Shown here one piece after another: positions 9,572 through 18,256 of a DNA stretch of 64,000 bases. Made by a program: the position numbers and the translations under genes. The notes beneath the pieces were generated by a model. It ran no database searches, was not told the DNA's origin, and worked only from the letters and a program-made list of their open reading frames with translations. The stretch comes from Muriicola sp041358175 (GTDB taxonomy: Bacteria > Bacteroidota > Bacteroidia > Flavobacteriales > Flavobacteriaceae). The stretch spans positions 117,196 to 181,195 of the forward strand of contig NZ_JBGKBE010000007.1 in assembly GCF_041358175.1 (NCBI RefSeq), written 5' to 3'. Position 1 is the first letter of the stretch; each line of letters begins with the position of its first letter.

Positions 9572-10597
9572 GTGAAAAAACAAAATATATACATACTGGC
9601 CATAGAATCTTCCTGTGACGATACTTCAGCTGCCGTTATGTGCAATGATACCACGCTTAGCAATGTGGTAGCCACACAGAAAATTCACGAAGAATACGGC
9701 GGTGTGGTTCCGGAATTAGCATCAAGGGCACACCAGCAAAATATTGTCCCGGTGATCCACCAGGCTCTGGCTAAGGCAAAGATCGACAAAAATCAGCTAT
9801 CAGCCATAGCATTTACCAGAGGACCCGGCCTTATGGGATCCCTTCTGGTGGGTACTTCCTTTGCCAAATCTCTGGCGCTTGGTCTGGGAATTCCACTTAT
9901 CGAAGTAAACCACATGCAAGCTCATATCCTCGCACATTTTATTCGGGAAGAAGGCTTTGAGCGTCCTGATTTTCCTTTCCTGGCATTAACGATAAGTGGA
10001 GGCCATACACAAATCGTGCTTGTCCGTAATTATTTCGACATGGAAATTCTGGGTGAAACTCTCGATGATGCGGTGGGTGAAGCCTTCGACAAAACGGCAA
10101 AAATTATCGGATTGCCTTATCCGGGGGGTCCCCTGGTTGATAAACTGGCGCAAAAAGGAAATCCCCAAGCCTATCCCTTTCCAAAACCAAAAGTAAAAGG
10201 GCTAAATTTCAGTTTCAGCGGACTAAAAACCAGTATACTGTATTTTATTCAACGGGAAACTGCAGCAAATCCGAACTTTATCGAACAAAACAGGGAAGAT
10301 ATCTGTGCTTCCATCCAATATACTATTGTTGAAATTTTGATGGATAAACTTAAAAAAGCTGTTAAACAGACCGGAATAAAACGGGTGGCCATCGGGGGTG
10401 GTGTTTCTGCCAATTCAGGAATTAGAATCGCATTAAAAAATACGGAGAGCCAATTGGGCTGGACCACTTATATTCCAAAGTTCGAATATTGCACAGATAA
10501 TGCAGCTATGATTGGGATCGTGGGGTATCTGAAATTTCGCGAAGGGAAGTTTACCGATCAAAGTGTAACAGCCAAGGCGAGATATATCATTCCCTGA
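9572..10597 (+). CDS. tsaD: tRNA N6-adenosine threonylcarbamoyltransferase TsaD
   Basis: This 341-residue cytoplasmic enzyme transfers the threonylcarbamoyl group from TC-AMP to A37 of ANN-decoding tRNAs, in complex with TsaB and TsaE. It shows AIESSCDDTSAAV at the start, VNHMQAHILAH with the two metal-binding His residues, LTISGGHTQIVL, and the ATP-binding IGGGVSANSG near residue 275. The start is a GTG at 9572; no ATG precedes it after the promoter, and the family N-terminus begins here. It diverges from tamB. Length is normal for the family. Confidence 0.96.
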   Translation: MKKQNIYILAIESSCDDTSAAVMCNDTTLSNVVATQKIHEEYGGVVPELASRAHQQNIVPVIHQALAKAKIDKNQLSAIAFTRGPGLMGSLLVGTSFAKSLALGLGIPLIEVNHMQAHILAHFIREEGFERPDFPFLALTISGGHTQIVLVRNYFDMEILGETLDDAVGEAFDKTAKIIGLPYPGGPLVDKLAQKGNPQAYPFPKPKVKGLNFSFSGLKTSILYFIQRETAANPNFIEQNREDICASIQYTIVEILMDKLKKAVKQTGIKRVAIGGGVSANSGIRIALKNTESQLGWTTYIPKFEYCTDNAAMIGIVGYLKFREGKFTDQSVTAKARYIIP

Positions 10598-10671
10598 ATC
10601 AGGAAACGAAAAATAAACTGTTTCGGAAAATGAGCTATATTTATCACTCTCGATTCCACAACTCATAGTCC

Positions 10672-11016
10672 ATGCCCTTTGACGATGTATTGGCCGAAAG
10701 AATTCGGATAGCGTTCCACACTTATCCAGAAACTTTACGTTCTGATATTACGGAAAAGAAAATGTTTGGTGGACTGGCTTTTCTTCTGAAAGGCAAAATG
10801 ACAATCGGAATCATTGGCGACGAACTGGTAGTAAGGGTCGTTGAGGAAAAAATGGAGGACATGCTCACTATTGAAAGTGTCCGAGCTATGGATTTTACCA
10901 AAAAACCGATGAAAGAATTTATTTTTGTTTCGCAGGAGGCCTATCAAAGTGAAGAAGAACTGCAGAAATGGATTGCTTTGGGTATTGAACATGCTCGTCG
11001 CAAATTAAAATTATAA
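10672..11016 (+). CDS. TfoX/Sxy N-terminal-domain family protein
   Basis: This 114-residue cytoplasmic protein fits the stand-alone TfoX N-terminal domain family. EKKMFGGLAFLLKGKMTIGI near residue 28 is the characteristic FGG segment, and it ends in a basic helix (HARRKLKL). In gammaproteobacteria TfoX/Sxy regulates competence, but these short Bacteroidota versions lack the C-terminal domain and their role is unknown. A near-consensus -10 (TATATTTA, 10636-10643) precedes it. rsmE begins 15 bases after its stop, so the two are probably co-transcribed. Confidence 0.8.
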   Translation: MPFDDVLAERIRIAFHTYPETLRSDITEKKMFGGLAFLLKGKMTIGIIGDELVVRVVEEKMEDMLTIESVRAMDFTKKPMKEFIFVSQEAYQSEEELQKWIALGIEHARRKLKL

Positions 11017-11030
11017 TACACCAAAGGCAT

Positions 11031-11738
11031 ATGCAATTATTTTACAATCCGGAAATTACCAAATCGTCAAGCGAATTTACTTTAAGTCCCGAAGAAAGTA
11101 AACATCTGCTAAAAGTACTGAGGAAGAAAAAAGGAGATCAGTTCCATGTGACCAACGGCAGGGGCAGGATTTTCGTAGCGGCATTGGAGAGCCCCGATCC
11201 TAAAAACACTACGGCCACCATTGTATCATCAGAGAAAAGACATCCTAAGATGCATTCCCTCCATATGGCGGTTGCCCCAACAAAAAGTAACGACCGCTTT
11301 GAATGGTTTCTGGAGAAGGCCACGGAAATCGGGATCAATGAGATCACCCCTATAATATGTTCCAGATCTGAAAGAAAATCACTGAAGATGGATCGGTTAC
11401 AGAAGGTGATTCAGGGAGCGATGAAGCAATCTCAAAGGGCCTATCTTCCCATTTTGCATCCGGCAGTGAGTCTGAAAGAATTTCTGGAAATGGATCATCC
11501 TGGGATCCGATTTATTGCCCATTGTCATGAAGAAGAAAAAGTGGAGCTCAAACGAAGGATCGCCCCGGATAAGCGTATTACTATCATGATAGGGCCGGAA
11601 GGCGATTTTACGGAGAAAGAGGTGGATCTGGCCTACGAGAAAGGATTCTTATCAGTCTCGCTCGGGGAAAGCAGGCTACGCACCGAAACCGCAGCAATAT
11701 ACGCATGCACCGCGGTAGCTGTTTTTAACAGCAGATAA
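11031..11738 (+). CDS. rsmE: 16S rRNA (uracil(1498)-N(3))-methyltransferase RsmE
   Basis: This 235-residue SPOUT-class enzyme methylates U1498 of 16S rRNA using SAM. The N-terminal PUA-like half includes ESKHLLKVLRKKKGD. The C-terminal half forms the trefoil knot with MIGPEGDFTEKEVDLA and SLGESRLRTETAAIYA, both hallmark RsmE motifs. Length is as expected. It follows the TfoX-like gene closely. A separate -10 element downstream suggests that the next gene has its own promoter. Confidence 0.95.
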   Translation: MQLFYNPEITKSSSEFTLSPEESKHLLKVLRKKKGDQFHVTNGRGRIFVAALESPDPKNTTATIVSSEKRHPKMHSLHMAVAPTKSNDRFEWFLEKATEIGINEITPIICSRSERKSLKMDRLQKVIQGAMKQSQRAYLPILHPAVSLKEFLEMDHPGIRFIAHCHEEEKVELKRRIAPDKRITIMIGPEGDFTEKEVDLAYEKGFLSVSLGESRLRTETAAIYACTAVAVFNSR

Positions 11739-11802
11739 ATGTAGAATAAGTACCCGGAACAGTTGTGAAAGTCCCGGATCGCAGATTACGCCTCTTATTA
11801 TG

Positions 11803-11810
11803 TACTTTTG
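11803..11810 (+). promoter_or_regulatory. -10 element (TACTTTTG) for the DUF4159 gene
   Basis: The bases match TAnnTTTG exactly and lie 21 bases before the ATG at 11831. This position argues for the ATG at 11831 over the in-frame GTG at 11765, which would sit upstream of the transcript start. No clear -33 TTG is present. Confidence 0.5.
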
Positions 11811-11830
11811 AGTGCTCAAATGACAAAAGG

Positions 11831-12481
11831 ATGAGAAATTTCGCTTTGTTAATCACAATTGGTTTTGGAATGATATTCCAGACAGCAACAGCACAGGAAA
11901 TCGCCGTTTTAAAATACAAGGGCGGAGGTGATTGGTATGCAAATCCCACTGCCTTACCCAACCTCATCCGATATTGCAATCAAACTATCCGTACGGAGAT
12001 CAACCCAAAACCTCAGACCGTAGAACCCGGAAGCGCTCTGTTGTTTCAATATCCCTACATACACATGACCGGCCATGGCAATATATTTTTTAGTGATGAA
12101 GAAGCGAGCAACCTCAGGACTTATCTCCTAGCTGGTGGCTTCTTACATATCGATGATAATTACGGGATGGAACCTTACCTTAAGAAAGAGCTGAAAAAGA
12201 TATTTCCCGAAAAGGAACTGGAGGAAATTAGTACTGAACACCCCATTTTTTCAGAACGATTTAAGTTTCCGAACGGCCTGCCCAAGATCCATGAACACGA
12301 TGGAAAAAGGCCGCAGGCATTGGGCATTTTCGACAAAAACCGGTTAGTACTCCTGTTTACTTTTGAGAGTGATCTGGGTGATGGATGGGAAGACCCGGAA
12401 GTTCACAACGACCCTCCGGAGGTAAGGCAAAAGGCGCTTCAAATGGGGGCGAACATCATACAGTATGCTTTTAAGAATTAG
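11831..12481 (+). CDS. DUF4159 domain protein, exported
   Basis: This 216-residue protein has a signal peptide of about 20 residues ending TATAQ, so it should be exported. The body matches the DUF4159 family: LKYKGGGDWYANPTALPNL, then MTGHGNIFFSDEEASNLR, then GGFLHIDDNYGMEPY. These motifs recall class I glutamine amidotransferase/trehalose-utilisation-like folds found near von Willebrand and MoxR ATPase genes, but no catalytic function is established. The AI-2E permease gene starts 3 bases after its stop, so the two are probably co-transcribed. Confidence 0.8.
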   Translation: MRNFALLITIGFGMIFQTATAQEIAVLKYKGGGDWYANPTALPNLIRYCNQTIRTEINPKPQTVEPGSALLFQYPYIHMTGHGNIFFSDEEASNLRTYLLAGGFLHIDDNYGMEPYLKKELKKIFPEKELEEISTEHPIFSERFKFPNGLPKIHEHDGKRPQALGIFDKNRLVLLFTFESDLGDGWEDPEVHNDPPEVRQKALQMGANIIQYAFKN

Positions 12482-12484
12482 ATT

Positions 12485-13585
12485 ATGAATTCCATTACAA
12501 TTTCCAAAGGTATAGTACGTGCGATCGGCATACTGGCTGGTATCGCTATTCTCATGTACTTTCTTTACGAGATCAGATCGGTCCTGGCTTACCTTTCTAT
12601 GGCGGCGGTCGTCGCGCTTATCGGAAGGCCTGTTGTGCTTTTTCTAAGGAAGCGTCTCAAATTCGCAAATACACTGGCTGTAATCACAACCATGTTACTC
12701 ATGGTTGCCGTTCTTGCAGGGATTATTGCCTTGTTTTTTCCCTTAGTGGCTGAACAGGCTGCAAATCTTTCTCTACTAAATATTGAGGAACTGAGGTCAA
12801 AAATCGGTTCACTGTATCAGGAGATTATCCTCTATTTCGGGGCTTCGCCCGATCAGGTCAATGATCTGATAAAAGGTACAGAACTGGAGAAAAATATGAT
12901 CGAAGGCCTCGACATTGGCTTTATCCCCAACATCCTTAACACCTTTGTCAATACCCTTAGCGCTGCCGGAATTGGATTATTCTCAGTACTGTTTATTTCG
13001 TTTTTCTTTCTCAAGGACAGTTCCCTGTTTCAACGTGGACTCCTGACATTCGTTCCGGATAATAAGGAGTCGGGAATGGTGAATTCCATAAACAAGATAA
13101 ATGGATTGCTATCCCGTTATTTTGTTGGCCTGCTTTTTCAGATCATGATCCTCTTTGTTATCTATACCATCGTTCTGTTGATCGTAGGCATACCAAATGC
13201 GATTGTTATCGCCTTCCTTTGTGCCCTGTTTAACATCATTCCATATATCGGACCTATTATCGGAGCAGTACTTATGGTTACTCTTTCCATGACTTCAAAC
13301 CTGGGGGCAGATTTTACCGAGGTTATCCTTCCAAAAACCGGATATGTGCTCATCGGTTTTGCAATTGGTCAGCTGATCGATAATTTCTTTTCACAACCTT
13401 TTATTTTCTCAAACAGTGTAAAATCTCATCCGCTGGAAATCTTCCTGGTGATTATTATAGCCGGTTTGCTTTTCGGTGTCCTGGGGATGATTGTAGCCGT
13501 ACCCGGATATACGGCAATTAAGGTGATTTTAAAGGAGTTTCTGGCCGATAATAAGATCGTAAATAAACTCACTGAAGATTTATAG
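12485..13585 (+). CDS. AI-2E family transporter (PerM/YdiK type permease)
   Basis: This 366-residue inner-membrane protein has about eight hydrophobic helices in the PerM pattern: two or three at the N-terminus, an amphipathic region near residues 100-150, and a C-terminal bundle. The conserved ALFNIIPYIGPIIGAV, followed by GQLIDNFFSQPFIFS, is the family signature. Members export small molecules such as autoinducer-2 or act as cation antiporters; the substrate here is unknown. It sits 3 bases after the DUF4159 gene and 7 bases before the methyltransferase gene. Confidence 0.88.
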   Translation: MNSITISKGIVRAIGILAGIAILMYFLYEIRSVLAYLSMAAVVALIGRPVVLFLRKRLKFANTLAVITTMLLMVAVLAGIIALFFPLVAEQAANLSLLNIEELRSKIGSLYQEIILYFGASPDQVNDLIKGTELEKNMIEGLDIGFIPNILNTFVNTLSAAGIGLFSVLFISFFFLKDSSLFQRGLLTFVPDNKESGMVNSINKINGLLSRYFVGLLFQIMILFVIYTIVLLIVGIPNAIVIAFLCALFNIIPYIGPIIGAVLMVTLSMTSNLGADFTEVILPKTGYVLIGFAIGQLIDNFFSQPFIFSNSVKSHPLEIFLVIIIAGLLFGVLGMIVAVPGYTAIKVILKEFLADNKIVNKLTEDL

Positions 13586-13592
13586 TTTTAGT

Positions 13593-14783
13593 TTGAATAA
13601 AAATATATTAAAAACTGGTGTACAGTCTTTTATAAAAAATAATTACGATACTGACATCGTGTCAGTTTTGCTTTCAAAGCCCCATTTTCCTGAAATTTCC
13701 CAACAGGAACTTGCACAACAGCTAGAGGGAAAGAAAAAGGCAAAACAAAAGCTTCCAACCTGGTTTAAAACTCCCGGGATATACTACCCTGAAAAAGTAA
13801 ATCTGGAGCAGACCTCTTCCGAAAAAACCGCAGAATACAAAGCGGCTTTGGTCAGTGGAAACCGGCTTGCGGATCTCACAGGAGGCTTCGGAGTAGATAC
13901 TTATTTTTTCAGTCGGAAATTACCGCATATAACTCATTGTGAAATAGACCCTGAATTGCATGAAATAGTGAGTCACAATGCCACATCTTTAGGAATTGAC
14001 AATGTGGACTTTCGCAGTGAGGACGGGATAGAGTTCCTGAGAAATACAAGCCTGGGATTCGACTGGATCTATATCGATCCCAGCAGACGTGATGAGTCTA
14101 AAAACAAAGTATTCCAGCTCTCCGACTGCACCCCTGATGTAGTAATGCACCTCGATCTTCTGCTTTCAAAAGCCCGGGCGATAATGATTAAAACCTCCCC
14201 CCTGCTCGACCTCAGCGCCGGCATAGGGCAATTGAAACATGTTGACGAGATCCATATTATTGCCGTTAGCAATGAGGTAAAGGAATTATTGTGGATCCTC
14301 AGAAATGACAAGCCTGTTTCAGATATAAAAATCAGGACGATTAATTTTATGAAGAATGAGCAACAGGCCTTCCAATTTCATCGGCAGGAAGAAAAGTCAT
14401 CCATGTGCTCTTACACCGATCCACAGACCTTTTTGTACGAGCCCAACAGTGCTATACTCAAAGCCGGCGGATTCAGGTCATTGTGCGCAGCATTTGATGT
14501 AAATAAACTTCATGAAAACAGTCATCTTTATACTTCAGATTCATTGCTTCCTTTCCCGGGACGGGTGTTCAAAATCATAGAAACTATACCCTTCAGCAAT
14601 AAATCCATGAAAAGGTTTAAAGGCGTTAAAGCAAATGTAAGCACCCGGAATTTTCCTGAAAGCGTCGCCGGAATCAGGAAAAAATACCAGATAAAAGACG
14701 GAGGGGACAACTATTTATTTTTTACTACAAATAAGGGTAATCAACGTATTGTTATTCAATGTTCTAAGGACACTTCCAATTAA
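13593..14783 (+). CDS. Class I SAM-dependent methyltransferase, THUMP-like C-terminal domain
   Basis: This 396-residue cytoplasmic protein carries a Rossmann SAM-binding motif, LADLTGGFGVDTYFFSR, near residue 93. DWIYIDPSRRDE, a DPPR-like catalytic loop, lies near residue 155. The C-terminal part resembles the THUMP-like extension of RNA-methyltransferase-related proteins. Substrate is probably RNA, but this is inferred. The start used is a TTG 7 bases after the AI-2E gene stop; no ATG lies near. Its last 20 bases overlap the 3' end of the convergent dipeptidase gene. Confidence 0.82.
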   Translation: MNKNILKTGVQSFIKNNYDTDIVSVLLSKPHFPEISQQELAQQLEGKKKAKQKLPTWFKTPGIYYPEKVNLEQTSSEKTAEYKAALVSGNRLADLTGGFGVDTYFFSRKLPHITHCEIDPELHEIVSHNATSLGIDNVDFRSEDGIEFLRNTSLGFDWIYIDPSRRDESKNKVFQLSDCTPDVVMHLDLLLSKARAIMIKTSPLLDLSAGIGQLKHVDEIHIIAVSNEVKELLWILRNDKPVSDIKIRTINFMKNEQQAFQFHRQEEKSSMCSYTDPQTFLYEPNSAILKAGGFRSLCAAFDVNKLHENSHLYTSDSLLPFPGRVFKIIETIPFSNKSMKRFKGVKANVSTRNFPESVAGIRKKYQIKDGGDNYLFFTTNKGNQRIVIQCSKDTSN

Positions 14784-15477
14784 AGTTTGCAACCGGATCC
14801 CTTGTGGCTTTTCCCAGGTTGTAATGCCACCATTCCGTTCGTACCGACCAAAAACCGTGAGCCTCCATCACCTCTTTGAGAAGCGCCCTGTTTCGGAGTA
14901 CTTCCTCCGGTAAATCGAAGTAATCGTGATGCGCCTCCCTGCCGAAGAAATCGAAATCGGTACCCATATCCAGTACTTTCCCATCGAGGGTTTCAAGGGT
15001 AATATCTACAGCCCCGCCCCTATTGTGAATTGATCCTTTATCCGGGTTAGCTACATATTGCGGATTGGGGTATATTTCCCACATCTTGTATTGAACGGAA
15101 TTGGGTCGGTAACAATCAAAGAACCTGATCCTGAATCCCTTTTTCTTTAATTCTGTATTTGCTGCGATAAGCGCCTGAGCCGTTTTATTTCGGGTATAGC
15201 ATTCCGGACAATCGTACACCTTGGTTTTAAGGAAGTTATTTGTTGTGGCATATCGCATATCAAAAGAAAAATCAGAGCTGTAATCTGCAAGCCGTACAAA
15301 GGTAGTATCGGCCAATTCAATAAGTGAAGGCAAAGGCTCCTTAACTTCAGTAGCCTTTACTGTATCTACTGGCTGTTCTTTTACCTCTAATGGGATTTCT
15401 TTCAATTTATCACTGCCTTTCTCCTTGCAGCCAAAGATGAAGAGTAGTATCAGAAGGAGCTGAAATTTTATTTTCAA
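14764..15477 (-). CDS. D-alanyl-D-alanine dipeptidase, M15 family (VanX/DdpX-like), lipoprotein
   Basis: This is a 237-residue zinc peptidase. SIHNRGGAVDI supplies the metal-binding His and Asp, and EWWHYN supplies the catalytic Glu and third His ligand. DFSFDMRYATTNNF is the usual N-terminal segment of the catalytic domain. A lipoprotein signal (LLLILLFIFGC) places it in the cell envelope. VanX-type enzymes cleave D-Ala-D-Ala; in organisms without vancomycin clusters they recycle wall peptides. I chose the TTG at 15477, giving MKIKF and a normal signal peptide; the longer reading begins with 28 non-signal residues. No vanH or vanA neighbours are present, so resistance is not implied. Confidence 0.85.
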   Translation of the reverse strand: MKIKFQLLLILLFIFGCKEKGSDKLKEIPLEVKEQPVDTVKATEVKEPLPSLIELADTTFVRLADYSSDFSFDMRYATTNNFLKTKVYDCPECYTRNKTAQALIAANTELKKKGFRIRFFDCYRPNSVQYKMWEIYPNPQYVANPDKGSIHNRGGAVDITLETLDGKVLDMGTDFDFFGREAHHDYFDLPEEVLRNRALLKEVMEAHGFWSVRTEWWHYNLGKATRDPVANFNWKCP

Positions 15478-15555
15478 GTCGAGATTTTTATATACCGATT
15501 TAAAAGTAAGGATAATATCAAAAAGGCGTACCTTACAAGGTAAATCAAGATACAG

Positions 15556-16659
15556 ATGCAATCCCTCAAAGTAATTTCGTTTTTTGTCCTAACATTTTGT
15601 GGATGTTCCTTAACAGCTCAGAGTCCATGGCTTCTCAACTTTGAAAAACCTGCAACCAATCCAATCCTACAGGCCGATAGTACAGCAGTATTCAATGATC
15701 CAATAGATAAAACCGTTGTTCAATGGCAAAAGGCAGATGTCTTCAATCCCGGCGCCATAGTGCGAAACGACACTGTATTTCTGCTCTTCAGGGCAGAAGA
15801 CGATCCCACGGCCATCCTGGGAGGAAGAACTTCCAGAATTGGGCTGGCTTATAGCACAGATGGCATTCATTTTACCAAGTATGACGATCCGGTTCTATAT
15901 CCGGACAATGACGACTTTGCCATTTGGGATCAACCCGGTGGAGTTGAGGACCCACGAGTAGTTGAATTAGCTGATGGAACTTACCTGATGTTATACACCA
16001 GTTGGAATGCAAAAACGGCACGACTTTCTGCAGCCGTATCACAGGATTTAAGATCATGGGAAAAGAAAGGTCCTGTTTTCCAAAAGGCACATCAGGGTCG
16101 TTTCCTCGATATCTGGAGCAAGTCGGGCTCTGTCGTTACCGAATTGGTGGATGGCCGACTCATCGCTAAGAAAATAATGGATAAATACTGGATGTACTGG
16201 GGTGAATTATTTATGAATGTAGCCAGCTCTGAGGATGGTGTCAATTGGGAACCCCTACTGGATGATGAGGGGGAACTACTTCATGTTTTAGAACCTACAC
16301 TGGAGGATTTCGACAGTCATTTGGTAGAACCCGGACCACCGGCCCTCTATACAGATAATGGTATCCTGGTACTTTACAATGGGAAAAATCTCAGTGGTGA
16401 GGGCGCAGGAACGATGGTTGCGGAGAATACCTATTGTGGCGGGCAGGTGTTATTCAGTGGGGAGAATCCAGCTAAGTTCTTAAAACGTCTTTCCGAACCA
16501 TTTATATGTCCAAGCCTGCCTCATGAGACCAGCGGGCAATACCAGGCCGGAACTACCTTTGTGGAAGGTTTGGTATACTATAAAAATAAATGGTTCCTCT
16601 ATTACGGCACAGCCGATTCCATGGTAGGCGTTGCCATAGCAGAATCACAAAAGGAATAG
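15556..16659 (+). CDS. Glycoside hydrolase family 130 protein, exported
   Basis: This 367-residue five-bladed beta-propeller has a signal peptide ending CSLTAQS. GH130 motifs appear in order: VFNPGAIVRND, LLFRAEDDP, PGGVEDPRVVEL, DSHLVEPGPPAL and FLYYGTADSM. Most GH130 members are beta-mannoside phosphorylases, while some are hydrolases on beta-1,2-mannosides. The exported location disfavours phosphorolysis and suggests a hydrolase-like member, which is inference. It is convergent with the sugar epimerase gene, 5 bases apart, in the carbohydrate region. Confidence 0.85.
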   Translation: MQSLKVISFFVLTFCGCSLTAQSPWLLNFEKPATNPILQADSTAVFNDPIDKTVVQWQKADVFNPGAIVRNDTVFLLFRAEDDPTAILGGRTSRIGLAYSTDGIHFTKYDDPVLYPDNDDFAIWDQPGGVEDPRVVELADGTYLMLYTSWNAKTARLSAAVSQDLRSWEKKGPVFQKAHQGRFLDIWSKSGSVVTELVDGRLIAKKIMDKYWMYWGELFMNVASSEDGVNWEPLLDDEGELLHVLEPTLEDFDSHLVEPGPPALYTDNGILVLYNGKNLSGEGAGTMVAENTYCGGQVLFSGENPAKFLKRLSEPFICPSLPHETSGQYQAGTTFVEGLVYYKNKWFLYYGTADSMVGVAIAESQKE

Positions 16660-16664
16660 GAATT

Positions 16665-17501
16665 TTATTGGTTCTTAAGGGTCTTGAGATAGGCCAGACT
16701 CTTAGGGACCTGTTCCACTACCCGGGAAGATTCGTCCTCTATAAACAGGTATTTAATTCCCAGTTCTTTTGCTTTTGCCACGATCGCGGACATATCTATC
16801 TGCCCGGTCCCGAGAACAACATTGGTTTCTACATCTTCATGTCCGGTATCATTCCCTTTCACTCCTTTTTCCATATCCTTCAGATGCATAAGGACAAACT
16901 GATCGGAGTACCTGTTCAATAACTCCATCGGATCTGCTCCTCCGTGCTGCACCCAGTAGACATCCATTTCAAAATAGAAGTCTTCGGCATTCTCAGACAT
17001 GTAATCAAAGAGGGTGCCTTCCCCATGAGGCCTGAATTCATATCCATGAGGGTGATAGGTAAGAATAATATTATCCCTGTCTAAAATTTCCCCTGCGGTA
17101 TTGAAAACATCAACTGCCTTTTTGGTGTCTTCTATAGTAAAATTATCCCCATCATGAGGGATCCAGGCACACATAACATAGGAAGCACCATAAGCTTTGG
17201 CTTTTTCAACCACCCCTTCCGGATTGTTTTCTAATTCCTCAAATGAGGCACCTACACTAACTACTTCGAGTTCGTACTTTTTCAGGAGAGTGATAAATTC
17301 GTCAAGTGGCAGGCCGTAGGTATCGCCCCCTTCAATCTTAGTAATGCCCCAATCGTGTATGGTTTTCAGCGTACCTTCAACGTCATTTTTAAACTGATCC
17401 CTCAGGCTGTATAGCTGCAGTCCCACCTCCTGTCCCATCAGGGAAGGCATTGCCATTAAAGTTATCAGAACGAGTAAATAAAAACTTTTAAATTTATCCA
17501 T
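16665..17501 (-). CDS. Exported sugar phosphate isomerase/epimerase (xylose-isomerase-like TIM barrel)
   Basis: This 278-residue protein has a signal peptide ending SLMGQ, so it acts in the periplasm although its family name suggests cytoplasmic substrates. Barrel motifs are visible: VGLQLYSLRDQF, ITKIEGGDTYG, YHPHGYEF, EMDVYWVQHGGAD, LMHLKDME and LFIEDESS. The Glu/His/Asp residues fit divalent-metal binding. Exported members beside GMC/gluconate-dehydrogenase subunit 3 genes are linked to 3-keto-sugar metabolism in other Bacteroidota, so this may act on an oxidised glycoside. It is 37 bases downstream of the subunit-3 gene and probably in the same operon. Confidence 0.85.
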   Translation of the reverse strand: MDKFKSFYLLVLITLMAMPSLMGQEVGLQLYSLRDQFKNDVEGTLKTIHDWGITKIEGGDTYGLPLDEFITLLKKYELEVVSVGASFEELENNPEGVVEKAKAYGASYVMCAWIPHDGDNFTIEDTKKAVDVFNTAGEILDRDNIILTYHPHGYEFRPHGEGTLFDYMSENAEDFYFEMDVYWVQHGGADPMELLNRYSDQFVLMHLKDMEKGVKGNDTGHEDVETNVVLGTGQIDMSAIVAKAKELGIKYLFIEDESSRVVEQVPKSLAYLKTLKNQ

Positions 17502-17538
17502 AGTATTTATAAATGATTTTGATCAGATTGTTGATTCT

Positions 17539-18252
17539 TTAAGTGAGCAAATTGCCATTTTCATCCCATTCGGCGATCACCGCTCGTTTGCTCTGGTCCA
17601 CACATTTCGCAAGCCACTCCTCCTCATATGCCATTCCGTGTTGATCCAGCACCTCCTGAGGAACCCCGTCCCAGATATTGGGCATATTTCCCTGGTATCC
17701 CAGGTCTTTAATCCCCACTTTAGAAGTGTAGTACCCGGTTAAGGTTAAGTTACGCATCAGGTTAAAAAACTGAACTTCCAGAGGGTGGTCGTCCATGGGG
17801 ATTTCCGAATCGTAGAAAGCAATAGCATCCAGGATCTCTTTCTGGGAGGCCTCCTCCGTTACCTTGAACTCTGTACCGTAATCGGTATTGCTTTTGTGAT
17901 CGAGCCACATTAGACCCCCCCTGAGGGTGGTTTGCAACTCCGGAATATCCTTGGCCATAAATTCAACGAAATCGGGAACCCCTGCCTCTGTCGGGCCTCC
18001 GTTTTCATTCGGGGGCAAGATCAGATTGCTCAGTACATCAATGGTTTCGAGTTCGTGTTCATTAAAAAATTGCTCTGCATTGAGTTTCTCGATCTCCTCC
18101 AACTCTTCCTGAGTACGACCAAAGTAATTGGTGTCCTTGAGAATTTCCTGGGCCAATGCCTCGTTCTCTTCACCCGGTTTACAGCCGTGAATGGCCAAGC
18201 CTCCGGCCACAGAACCCAGTAAGATCGATTTTATACTTTTTCTTCTGTCCAT
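17539..18252 (-). CDS. Gluconate 2-dehydrogenase subunit 3 family protein (Tat lipoprotein)
   Basis: This 237-residue small subunit of a membrane-associated GMC dehydrogenase starts with MDRRKSIKS, a twin-arginine motif. A hydrophobic stretch and a lipobox-like IHGC follow, so it looks like a Tat-exported lipoprotein. FFNEHELETIDVLSNLILP is the family hallmark. Such subunits carry their cofactor-loaded GMC partner through Tat, because the partner has no signal of its own. The GMC gene ends 4 bases upstream on the same strand, which is consistent with an obligate complex. Confidence 0.9.
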   Translation of the reverse strand: MDRRKSIKSILLGSVAGGLAIHGCKPGEENEALAQEILKDTNYFGRTQEELEEIEKLNAEQFFNEHELETIDVLSNLILPPNENGGPTEAGVPDFVEFMAKDIPELQTTLRGGLMWLDHKSNTDYGTEFKVTEEASQKEILDAIAFYDSEIPMDDHPLEVQFFNLMRNLTLTGYYTSKVGIKDLGYQGNMPNIWDGVPQEVLDQHGMAYEEEWLAKCVDQSKRAVIAEWDENGNLLT

Positions 18253-18256
18253 CTCC

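Noticed and set aside
14764..15477. Vancomycin resistance role of the VanX-like dipeptidase
   Set aside because: There is no vanH, vanA/B ligase or two-component pair nearby, and lipoprotein export does not fit cytoplasmic VanX; recycling of wall peptides is simpler.
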